From positions 930,001 through 994,000 of the forward strand of contig JAQJZZ010000002.1 of assembly GCA_030077755.1 (NCBI GenBank): a stretch of 64,000 nt of DNA, given 5' to 3'. Under the pieces are notes generated by a model. It was not told where the DNA came from, did not search any database, and saw only the letters and a list, made by a program, of their open reading frames with translations. This stretch comes from Filosporella fistucella. Taxonomy: Eukaryota > Ascomycota > Leotiomycetes > Helotiales. The translations under genes and the position numbers were made by a program. Below, piece after piece: positions 54,370 through 64,000 of this stretch (the first letter of the stretch is position 1; each line of letters starts with the position of its first letter).

Positions 54370-57300
54370 ATGGGGGAATCACAGGAGGCGCCCGATTGGG
54401 AACACGCTATGAATGTGTTCAGGTCCTGGATTGACGATGTGCAGTCCTTCGAAGTCATCGACCCAGAAGACTCTAAAAAGAGTCCATTCCTGCCCACAGA
54501 CGAGTTGAAGAAATATTTCTCAGCTGACAACCATCGGAGGCTGAAAGAGCTCATATCAATTCATTTCCAAGAGCCTCGTCGAATTTGGCACGACGATATA
54601 TTCCCGGACAAAGTTGCAGTCTTCTGTACACTTCTGATAATTAAAAAAGGGCGATGGATCAACCATTTTTGCCATCATGATGACTGCAACGATACTTCTC
54701 TTCCATTTGATCCCACCCGGCCTCCGCCGAGCTGGCCACAAGGAGCAGACTTTCTGCCACAGTTTTGCGAAGCGCAGTGGAAATTCTGTGCACCGGTATT
54801 CCGCAAGCCATTTGTTGGAAAGAAATTTGCCAAAGACATGGTACTACCAATCGTGCATAAGGAAATTCTCAACAATGAAGGGAGTAGTGCCTCTCTCTGG
54901 CTCATCAAGGTCCATCCTTCTTACAATAAGTTGATATCTGAAGAAGAAAAGCAGGTGAGCATGTTCCAGTCCGAAAGATACTGTGAAAAGGGTCTAATAT
55001 GTCGCTCACCAGAGACTTGGGCCACTTGCCGATACCTTTGTCATGAAGACGTACTTCACATCACAAGCCGAACGATACTACAACACCGAGGTCGCAGCTT
55101 TCAGACACTTGGGCTCAAATCCAAGCATCATAAAGTTTCATGGAAGCTTTTCTCGAGGAGAGAGTTATAATGTTCTCCTCGAGTTTGCCGATAAGGGTAC
55201 CCTGGCGGATTACTTCAATAACGAAATACCACCGTCAGAGGGGGAGGAGATTATAAGATTCTGGGAATCAATGTTTCAACTGATAGATGGACTTCGGCGC
55301 ATACATGAAGTCGGAGATGATGGAGCTGACAGCCCTCCAATATTTAAAGGGTATGTGTTTGATGGTGGCTTAACAATCAGCGCTTGAGCTGACAGACAAA
55401 TCTTAGTCGACATAAAGACGTGAAGCCTGAAAACGTCTTGATTGTAAGCAATGGCTCAGAGGATCGCAGAGATTGGGTCTTCAAGCTGGCAGATCTTGGG
55501 ATAAGTAATTTCAAGGCAACGAAGCTTACTCGACAAGACTCGAGCGAAATGGCCACAAGAGGCACCAGGACTTATGGTAATTTTAGCCAAGCAGTGGACC
55601 CTTAGAAAGCAAAGCGCGATAAACTAACCTAGAATCCTAGGCGCCCCTGAAAGTTATAGGCCTGATGAGACAAATGTGCACGACACTCTTATGGAAGGGC
55701 AGAATTCGGATATCTGGTCTTTGGGTTGCATCTATAGCGAAGCTTGTCGATGGCTTAAAGATGGAAAACGAGGTATTCAAACATATCGCCACGAGCGTCA
55801 GTTGGAAATCTCCTCGATATCAGACTTTCGGGATGGAGATTGTTTCCATGATGGTGAGAAAATTCTCAAGTCCGTGAGGAAATCTCACAACAACAGCGGT
55901 CGAAATTTACGAACCGATGACTTCATTACTCAAGTTGTGGTTGGTTTGGTTGGAGATATGTTGGACAGAGCAGAGGCTCGCCCAACAGCATGGCAACTTT
56001 ATCACAGATCTAGAAAGGTCATCGCAGAGGCGAGGTATGATTTAGATCAAGCAAGAGCAGGTCTTGACCAATTTTCTCCCAATCCCCGCAGGAGCTTTTC
56101 AACTCCAGGTCAAAGTCAGCGGCCTAGGCCTCCACCTCCTCCAAACCCGCCTCCAGGTTACTTCCCTACGTTGACTCCCCCCGCAGTTCCTCAGGATCTG
56201 GGTGCTATTCGAGAATATGGTACCCCATCGAGCATTCTCGAACCTCCAACTACAACAGCTGAGCCCGAAGTAATATCCAATGCTCACTTTCGTTTCGAAA
56301 GCTCAGGGCAAACACGGAGCAACGAGAGTTTAGGAGGTCAACGGTTCTCAATCACAGCACAAGATGAGAATAAGGATTTATATATCAACGGGCAACGGCC
56401 AAATACTATGGAGAGCATTATAAGCTTCTCACCATCATCTCATGATATGTTCAACAATCCCTTGTCTTATGAGATTGCTGCCAGCTTACAATCTAGTCCG
56501 ATCCCAGCCACGATACCGGAAACACAACTTGAGTCCAATTTCTCGCCTCAACCAACAAATGATGTCTCAATGGCATCAATCCCCCGCCAATCTTCTTCTC
56601 CCACGATGGCATTGGCCAACATCCCTGAGAGACTGCCATCGAGTCAACAAAGACACCCCAATGATGGCGCCGTTCGTCCCAAACCAGAGATCATACAAAG
56701 CCCCCCGTTGCCGAAAATTTCCCTTCAGAAAGCTTTAGAATGGAGACGAAAGAGAAAGGGTAAATCAATGAAAAAGCCGTTGGAACACTCCCAGTACCTA
56801 GAGAGACTGAGGGGCCGGGATCACGTGTGCACACCCAGCCTGCTCTTGTCCGAACTAGCTAATGAATAGATAGGTTTTCCTGATTGATGACTCGTCTTCC
56901 ATGCAGCGATATTGGGAGAATGTGCAGCAGGTATTTGAGACTTTGTCGTATATCGTCAAGGAGGCCGATCCTGACGGTTTCGACCTTTGGTTTACCGGGA
57001 CAGGGCCACCAACCAAGAATTGGAAGCAGACCACAGACGCGTTAGAACTTGTTGAGAACAGGAGGAAACAGGGGACAACTGACATCACTACCAAGCTTAC
57101 CAAAATTTTCGAGGATTATATCGATGCTCTACACAAGCCCAAGTCCGGCGTTTTCTCAAAATTTTCAAAACCTGCTAAACCTTTGAGTCTATACGTACTT
57201 ACAGATGGAGTCTGGGAGTCTCAATGTAACCCTGGGCCATTAGTTGAGAGCTTTGTCCTGCAACTTCAGGAGCTTCACAAGGTCAAAGGACAGGTGGGAA

Positions 57301-57608
57301 TACAATTTATATCTTTCGGCAGCGACCCTGTTGGGCTGGAGCGCATGGACTTTTTGGATTGGGGGTTAAAAGTAAAGCTGTAAGCTGATCCTGAGTCAAG
57401 AAAGTCATGTTTAGGGTACTAACGATTGCCATTTAGTGATATTGTCGATACCGAGCCTTGGAATGGCAATGTTTGGAAGATGTTACTTGGAGCTATCAAC
57501 AGCTCATTCGACATAATGAATGATAAGTACAAGAGTGAAGATTATGGGGAAGGGCCTTCGTCGAACAGGATGAGCATGCTCTCGAACTCTAAGGACGAAT
57601 ACCTTTGA
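54370..57608 (+). CDS. Protein kinase fused to a von Willebrand factor A domain
   Basis: 984 aa from exons 54370-54954, 55013-55350, 55407-55576, 55641-56824, 56874-57379 and 57437-57608. The start MGESQEAPDW is the first ATG of the frame. An N-terminal ~190-residue region is unassigned. The kinase domain (about 180-450) has the ATP-binding Lys in FVMK (K207), catalytic HKDVKPEN (D312), DLG (D337) in place of DFG, APE and SDIWSLGCIYSE; no clear Gly-rich loop is seen. A disordered Pro/Ser/Gln-rich linker (~490-755) includes PPPPPNPPPG. The VWA domain begins exactly at exon 5: FLIDDSSSM gives the MIDAS D764-S766-S768, with the Thr in GTTDI (827-828) and the Asp in LTDG (D870). A complete MIDAS suggests metal-dependent ligand or protein binding. 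It probably acts in the cytosol, since no signal peptide or TM is seen. Confidence 0.9.
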
Positions 57609-58460
57609 AGGCCCAGCAAAAGTTTGGGAGCCTGTTGAGCTTATGATACCCATATACCGATGGCGAGACGATTTATAATATATGCGATGCATATTCTTCA
57701 AATGAACAATTATTTTGGTTTTTTTTCTTGTATATAAGAGATACCCCTTAGCGAAAAAGATGCTTTAGATTTTGTGACAGTTTGCATTCATATTCTAGTA
57801 CAAACAACAAGATAAAACTTCCTTTGATTGGCAACATTACCATGTGAAACATGAATTTGATGAAAGTACCATGAAATGGGTAAGTCGTGGGGGTTAGTAT
57901 TGTCGCTTGAATATTCTCCCAGTTTTCCAAAACTGCCAAGCAACCAAAAGACCTGTTCTCCCAAAAAATCATGAAGGGCAGACTTTAGTCAACCCAAATT
58001 ATAATCAGATAGTCAACGACGGAGTGACACAAACATCCTCTCATCCAGAGCTAGCAAGTGATGTATTGGAAGGTCACGAACAAAAACATGGAAGCATTGG
58101 AACATGCTCTTACAAGCTAATATTACATTCGCTTTTCATATTCTTGAGCCGGCTCTCTCTTCCCCAGTCTACATTTTCCAGCCATGCTTCGACCTCATGT
58201 CTACCTGGCGAGCCAGTTTACACTCTCCAAAAGCGTTTGAATGTCCCAGACTTATGCCTCGATTACATATATATATACAGATTGAAGTCAATTCATGACA
58301 TTCTTTTCTCCATCTCGCTCCCAGGTGTTCCGGCCAGAGAACAATTCTTCTCCATTCTCCCTTGTTGGCCCGAACAGCCGTGTGTCTCATCCATTCCATG
58401 GTTTAAACATGGCCTCCAAGAACTGGATGATCGCGCCAGATAATGATCCCATTCAAACAT
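57609..58460. other. Convergent intergenic region
   Basis: About 850 bp. A 178-codon plus-strand frame (57907-58443) begins with TTG and has no family features, so it is treated as chance. A (TA)5-like run lies near 58268. Confidence 0.4.
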
Positions 58461-59787
58461 CTACGGTACGTGCTTGATGATCGATTCTCTGCTCGATCCT
58501 CCCATAGATTTCTGCTCAGTACGATCCGGCGACCTGGTCATCTCAACCTCGTAAGTGTAATCGGTGTGGATGCGTTTATCATCGCGAGGCATATTCTCTT
58601 CAGAATCCTGTAATCGACTCCAATCTCCATCCCGGCGAGTATGTACTGTTGTGACAGAGATTCCAAGATCTGTTGGATTCTTGAAGCTTCTGCCGTTTGT
58701 GCCTCTCCCTCCAGCAGGCGTGCCGCCGAATGTGGCGAGGCCTGGAGTAGTCATCTTTGATTCGGAGCTTGATTTTTCCTTGCGTCTTGAGAGTATTCTC
58801 CTGAGACTGGGGAGACTGCCTGCAACTAGACCGATAGCTGATTCGATGTTTGACCATAGCACAATATTTCCAACGTGGTCTATAGAAAATAGATTAGTTC
58901 TGCCTAGACTTTTGGGCGGCAGTTGATATACTTACAAACAAGATTGTCTGTTGGGTTCAGGTAGAATCGAATATATGGAGTACGAATCATAGTCGAGATA
59001 CAAGCGCTAAAGGATTCAGTGGAGGCTCATATTTGAAACGTAGGAGCCACTTACATGGAACCAAAAGACAGCAGCACACAAACAGAAATCTTTGTGCTCT
59101 TGGGCAATTGTGTGTTCCACACAATGATACCTGGCAGGACAGCGCAAGCAAAGTCCGTTGCAATGGATGATGCAGTTGAGAAGTAAGATAATCCTATCAT
59201 GACCTGCATCGATGCACATTTTGCCTTGCCTGTCAACACCAACGCCGTGTTCCAATTGGCCTCCACAGGGCTGCAAAGAAGTAAAATGCCAATGAGGGTG
59301 GCCAAGAATGTACCAATAACGAAACCGAGGAGAACATAGACAGCAATTCGTAGAGATTTGATGGGGTTCCCAATTCGTAGCATAGTAACACAAATTGAGC
59401 CTTTAATCAGGACTAGGGATCCAACGTAAAGCATCATCCATACCATCAGATACTTCTTTGCCTCAACTTGGAGGTAGTCATTCAACTGTACATCTGGTGT
59501 GCCCAAGCCAGACCGAGCCCCAATGCAGGCAAGAACAACCTCCACAATGAAAATCACCTGTCTAAAATCAGTATTCACAATATCATGTTCAAGACTCAAC
59601 AACTTACTCCTGCAGCCAACATCAAGCCATCATCCCAACCAAATACGTTCTCCCGCAGCCGTACCATTGTCCTCAAGCCCACAACTGGAGTTGCGATTAA
59701 GCCACATATGATCGAGACCGTCAGGATTGCCAGGCTTGTGCCCTCCAAGCCACTGACATACTTGAGGTTTGGATCTACAGTCGACAT
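58461..59787 (-). CDS. Second fungal rhodopsin-domain membrane protein
   Basis: 390 aa from exons 59608-59787, 59055-59557, 58936-59006 and 58461-58879. Seven hydrophobic segments follow the fungal rhodopsin/PTH11-like pattern: SLAILTVSIICGLIATPVVG, VIFIVEVVLACIG, MVWMMLYVGSLVLIKGSICV, IAVYVLLGFVIGTFLATLIG, then a segment after MQVMIGLSYFSTASSIATDF, ISVCVLLSFGSMIACISTMI (across the splice) and HVGNIVLWSNIESAIGLVAG. The typical WxNIE motif before the tail (WSNIESAIGL) is present. The cytosolic tail is ~110 residues, Ser/Arg/Lys-rich. It is similar in layout to the gene at 45402-46965 but clearly diverged in sequence. It is divergent from an SDR gene. Confidence 0.9.
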
Positions 59788-60925
59788 TGTTGCACTCCAA
59801 AGAAAGAACTACCCAGAACGCTCAAAAACGAAAGGGCGTTCTAGAATGAAGATATACAATAGATTAACAAGTAGCTCATTGGTAGGTACAGTACCAAAAC
59901 AAGAGGGAGCTGTAGATTTAAGATTCCATTCCACCATTCCTTTGAGGATCGAAGAGGCACGGAAGAGGCGTAGTGCTGCTGTTTCTTGGCAAAATTTCTT
60001 CAACGTTACCGTATGGAGTACCGAGCCAGGTATGGGGTGACTTCAAACGGTACCTTGAGGGTACCTGGGTACCTGACCTTGGTACATTATCGGATCAGAG
60101 GAATTAGCCCGAACAGCATACCTATATGCCCCCACTGTCATGTGTCTGTGTTACCGATCATTTCTCGAAAGAGTTTGACGAAACTACAAATTTTCCTGGA
60201 ACCTGGGGAGAAGTCGCAATACTACTAGGAAGTATGCCGGGAGACCCTTTCCGGATAGCAGTCATTGTGCCATAAAGGCGAAGGTAGTTCAAAGATGGGG
60301 GCCGGAAGGAGTCGAGACCATGTCTACATGGTCCCAGTATTCTCATAATGGCTAGCTTAAGACTGCATATATCCACAAAAGACCCATTGAAATCCACCAG
60401 CCCCTTTTAGATGCACAAGTATCGTACACACCTAAATTGCTTCTGCTAGATCTTCATTGAGAGCTATCATTTTAGAAATGCTTCGGGTACTAGAAACTAT
60501 TTTTAAGACATTATGTTGTTTCTAGCCCTAGAAGTGTGACTTTTTTGAAGCGCGGGTGCCGGCTGCCAACTCCGCAGGGCCTTTTTGGACTTGTTCTTCA
60601 TCGGGCCGCTCCGCAATAAACCCCTGTAAGTCATGACTCGGACCCTGAAGGATGGGATTTATTCTTCTCAGTGCAAGCATCATGACACGACTCTGCTGGA
60701 TGTGAAGAGCCCACTTGCCCAAACAACCCCCCCTCCTGCAGAGGTCGGTCAATGAAGGCAATCTGGTTTGCCAGAGGCAACGAAGGTGGAACTTTCCCCA
60801 TGGCCAAACCAAGGTTCATTTAGATGAGGTGAAACCCCAAAGTCAATTGATCGGGACCTTTAGGCTCTTTCATCTACCAAATCTGCAAACCCAGTTCTAA
60901 TCCCTTCATATTCTCAATTGCAATC
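59788..60925. promoter_or_regulatory. Divergent region, rhodopsin-domain / SDR
   Basis: About 1.1 kb. Clustered GGTACC-type elements (gggtacctgggtacctg) occur near 60060-60075. No gene is supported. Confidence 0.35.
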
Positions 60926-61852
60926 ATGACCTCAATCGCAGAGAGAATTTTACCAGGCCCTGTTCAAAGAGTGCACGAAGGAAAGCTAGCGATCATATCT
61001 GGGTCTGCCAAAAGTGAAGCAGTTCGTACTCGCGATTCAAGATACATGCTGACAGTTTTAGGTATTGGTGCATCGATCGCTAGAAACCTCGCAACGAAGG
61101 GTGCCAACATCCTTATCAATTACGTCTCCGAAGCATCGGATGCCCCAGCTAAGAAACTTGCTGGGGAGCTTTCTGCAGCACACGGCATCAAAGCGGTAAC
61201 ATGTCGTGCAGATGTCAGCACTATCGAAGGTTGCCAATTGATCATTTCAACATGCAAGACTGAGTTCGCAAAAGATGGCAAATTGCAAGTCGATATATTG
61301 GTCAACAGCGCCGCTCTGTTTCACACCGCACCACTCGAGGGTGTGACGCCAGAGGACTTCCTCAAGGTTTATACTACAAACGTGCTGGGACCTATACTGT
61401 TGACCCAAGCATGCAAGCCATATCTGCCAACTGATCGGTCGGGACGAATTGTGAACTTGTCTAGTGTTGGTAGCTCAGTCGGGCTTCAATATCTGACTTT
61501 ATATGGTGGTACAAAAGGTGCCCTCGAGTCAATGACTCGAACTTGGGCTCGCGAATTGGCGGAGAGCGCCACTGTCAACAGTGTCAACGTCGGCTCGACT
61601 ATGACAGAGATGTTCAGCTTGGCTAGCGATGAGGTGAAGGCTGCCATATCTCTGTTCTATCCTCTCACACCTCTATCGCCGGTTCGAGAGTGGGATACTG
61701 AAGAGGCGAAGGCATTGGGAGCCAAGTATGGAGGCCGTGTCGGATATCCTGAAGAGGTTGCTGGAATCGTGGGTATGATCTGCTCAACTGAATCCAGTTG
61801 GATGACGGGCTCTCTTGTCAGTGCAAGTGGTGGCCAGTGGACCAGCAACTAG
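60926..61852 (+). CDS. Short-chain dehydrogenase/reductase
   Basis: Classical NAD(P)(H)-dependent SDR, 292 aa after removal of a 48-bp in-frame, stop-free intron at 61014-61061 (GTGAAG...CTGACAGTTTTAG). Splicing converts the interrupted nucleotide-binding loop to SGSAKSIGASIARNLA, matching the TGxxxGIG pattern in position. Without splicing the loop would be broken by 16 residues. Other motifs: CRADVS (about 75), the NNAG-equivalent NSAA, catalytic Ser in IVNLSSVGSS, and Tyr/Lys in LYGGTKGAL (YxxxK). The end SLVSASGGQWTSN is typical. Family members reduce polyketide or other carbonyls; the substrate is unknown. Confidence 0.92.
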   Translation: MTSIAERILPGPVQRVHEGKLAIISGSAKSEAVRTRDSRYMLTVLGIGASIARNLATKGANILINYVSEASDAPAKKLAGELSAAHGIKAVTCRADVSTIEGCQLIISTCKTEFAKDGKLQVDILVNSAALFHTAPLEGVTPEDFLKVYTTNVLGPILLTQACKPYLPTDRSGRIVNLSSVGSSVGLQYLTLYGGTKGALESMTRTWARELAESATVNSVNVGSTMTEMFSLASDEVKAAISLFYPLTPLSPVREWDTEEAKALGAKYGGRVGYPEEVAGIVGMICSTESSWMTGSLVSASGGQWTSN

Positions 61853-63118
61853 AGGAGTCATTTGTATCACAATAAAATTTTATAAATACCAAATACCACC
61901 GGGTGGATTGTCCGGAGGGTGCGGACCCATTGTGATATGTGAACCATGCACACAGTAAACAATCCGAATGAAATCTGAACCGTTGCTTGAAATATATTAT
62001 CCATGACCAGAATAGACAATCTGGAGAAGATTTGAAGAGTGTGCGATCAGAAAGAGGACCTTTCGTGTGGAATGATGCCCGGGGTGTAGCTCGCTTCTTC
62101 CACGCAATGCAATGTCCATTCCTTACCTACCCGTTAGTAGCGTATCAAACACGCGCCCCGATATAATGTTCACAGTACGAAAGTCAATGTACATATACTT
62201 GACACATGCGATATGAGGCTCAGACGTGGCTTGGTGTTGATGAGATGAGGTTGAAAAAAGAAACTATCCCGTTCGGCAATGCAGATCGGCTTATGACAGA
62301 AAAACCTTTGTAGTGCATCACTTGATCTGACAGCATATGAACAGGCTTAATGCATTTACTACAATACAAGCCTACTGATGTTAGCTAGGACAAACAAAAA
62401 TTTGTACCCGAATCGAAGATATCGTCGAGGCTTTAAACTTTAAGACTCCTTACGCAATCGGCTTCTTTTGTTACAACCATCGTCGACGCAGTATGTAGTC
62501 ATAGTCAAAGTGTAGTCCTAGTGCTCAAAACTTTTAGTATGGTAAGATTGTCCAGTCGATATGAGATGTTGAAGCCAAAAAAGACTGAATTTCTGAGAGA
62601 TACAGAGTGGCTACTTACCTACTGAGCGTGTCCAGCGCGCGTGACACGCCTCGTCCACCGAGACTGTTATAAATAATTACAACGTACCCTGCAAATAAAG
62701 TTTTGCAGTATAAGATGAAACAGTCTGTTATTATGTCAAACGTGCATTTGAATATAGCTTACCAGAAGTTAGTTCATACATGCCTCTATCTACGAGGCCA
62801 TGACTGGTTCACTAACACCTTATATCTGTTGTGTCAAGTAGACTTAAATTGCAGCACCTCAGTGCTCACATGAGTACTTCTATTTCAGAGTACATTTAAG
62901 ACTCCCCATCTGTTGAATCTACAAAGAATATTTGATCGGTTAAATCTGCCTTTATCTCCAAGAGGCAGCCACTCAAGCGCAATTTTGTGAGATTTGGCAT
63001 GTCTCGTAGTTAAGAGAATAAAGTTTGGTAGGATTTGTCGACTAGAAAGATATCCACCGAGTGTAAAGTCATCAATGGGGTATATTTGTATATTTCTTCA
63101 AGAACTCCAGTAAACTGT
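61853..63118. other. Intergenic region, no gene seen
   Basis: About 1.27 kb, AT-rich, with many stops in all frames. No repeat, tRNA or transposon terminus recognised. Confidence 0.4.
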
Positions 63119-63992
63119 CTATACCCAATCTACAGTAAACCAGCCTAGGACTCTCAGCGTGCTGCTTTTTATCTTATTTAGGTAATCCTGCGTGTTAAAG
63201 GGAGAATTAATGGCGATACCCCATGAATTTAGATGTTTCAGATGAATAGGGGAAGAGAGCAAAATCGGTAAGTTGTAATTTCGAGTTCCACCAATAAATT
63301 CAACAGGGAGACTCAATTTCTGAATGTGTTCAAGAGTCGGAAGTAATTGTTTGAACAGAACAGCATCCGGAGCCCAAAGTGTAAGCAGCTACCCGATTGC
63401 TACCGATGGCAGTTGAAAGTCCTTCTCTGGACAGCTTGGACGGGAATAGAGCTCATCCGCTGCAAGCGTATCTATCTTTGCAACACTGTCTGCCGTGGAG
63501 GAACAATTTGCCACTAGTGCCTTCAACAGGCACTCGTAGTTTATATTGTCTCTCCTAGACTGCTCGTTGTGAAAATACTGTGGACCGTATCTCGACGACA
63601 ACCGTTCTGCTGCTGATGGCCCAAGTCTAGGAACTGTAAAATTTGATAGATTGGGAAACGAATAGAGGGATTTACCAGAGAGTCAACATGAAAAGATTTG
63701 GAAATCATTCTTTTATGTTCCAGCTTGAACTATTTTTGGAGAGACTAAGTTCAAAGATATTTTCGGGACCCCAGCCCAATTCTTCTAGCTTGAAATTGAT
63801 CTTCTCCCGCTGGAAATCATCGATTGTCACAGATTGGATAGCATCCCTTCTAAGTTAGTCTGGGAGGACTGCTTGCGGTCGAACTAAAGCTCGATATGTT
63901 GTTGCGATCGCCGATTTGGGACTTTCAATCCTGGCATCAAGCTGTGTAGCGTTGATCGTCAGGCTTTTCACATGACGCCTCAATTTTTTGTC
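63119..63992 (-). pseudogene. Probable F-box-like gene remnant at the window edge
   Basis: A minus-strand coding trace enters from beyond the right edge. It starts with RRHVKSLTIN-like sequence, then after a frame change DFQREKINFKLEELGWGPEN. Another frame change leads to QYFHNEQSRRDNINYECLLK, continuing in one frame to 63119 (LKHLNSWGIAINSPF). That last segment is interrupted by a single TAG at 63389-63391. Leu-rich spacing and segments such as VKSLTI and LEHIQKLSLPVEF resemble the C-terminal repeats of fungal F-box proteins. At least three breaks without convincing splice sites suggest decay, but unrecognised introns cannot be excluded, and the 5' part lies outside the window. Confidence 0.4.
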
Positions 63993-64000
63993 CCAGGAGA

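Noticed and set aside
57907..58443. 178-codon plus-strand frame between the kinase-VWA and rhodopsin genes
   Set aside because: Starts with TTG, lies in a convergent 3' region and shows no family motif or membrane/signal pattern.

Overview
The window is nuclear DNA of a filamentous ascomycete. Genes are interrupted by many short introns (about 45-90 bp, with GT...AG ends and CTAAC/CTGAC-like branch sites). The families are Pezizomycotina families: HET domain, HET-C, fungal 7-TM rhodopsin-like proteins, ankyrin-CorA fusions, and a CBM1-bearing cellulase. The mix of HET, ankyrin-CorA and kinase proteins suggests Leotiomycetes (Helotiales); that is inference from gene content, not a sequence match. 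I find 22 protein-coding genes and one probable F-box-like remnant at the right edge. I found no rRNA, tRNA, CRISPR array or intact transposon. All exon models were built by hand from splice signals and reading frame, and every one gives an exon sum divisible by three.

Layout. 1-10.5 kb: a small conserved protein, a secreted GH5 cellulase with two CBM1 domains, a 2-oxoglutarate oxygenase, a ZNF706-like zinc-finger protein, an AT-hook protein and a small secreted protein. 12.7-24.7 kb: betaine-lipid synthase (BTA1), a large low-complexity protein with two UBA-like repeats, a lysine methyltransferase-like protein, the TORC1 regulator NPR2 and a tiny Asp/Asn-rich secreted protein. 26.9-44.4 kb: a GNAT acetyltransferase, an ankyrin-CorA fusion, HET-C, an HMG-box protein and a HET-domain protein. 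45.4-61.9 kb: two rhodopsin-like membrane proteins, each divergent from an oxidoreductase gene (FAD/BBE type and SDR), with a second CorA-like protein and a protein kinase-VWA fusion between the pairs. 61.9-64 kb: intergenic DNA, then the F-box-like remnant.

How the genes fit together. Housekeeping and signalling genes (BTA1, NPR2, methyltransferase, HMG, AT-hook) are mixed with genes of the nonself-recognition and membrane-sensor type. The most suggestive grouping is 28-44 kb, where a het-c homologue lies about 6 kb from a HET-domain gene, recalling the het-c/pin-c pair of Neurospora, and converges on an ankyrin-CorA gene. The most unusual single protein is the 984-residue kinase-VWA fusion at 54.4-57.6 kb. 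It keeps the core kinase motifs and a complete MIDAS metal site, and its VWA module starts exactly at an exon boundary. Several genes also carry possible translational or splicing controls: an NPR2 upstream ORF whose stop overlaps the start codon (ATGA), an overlapping uORF at BTA1, a tandem TAGTAG acceptor and a 23-nt microexon.
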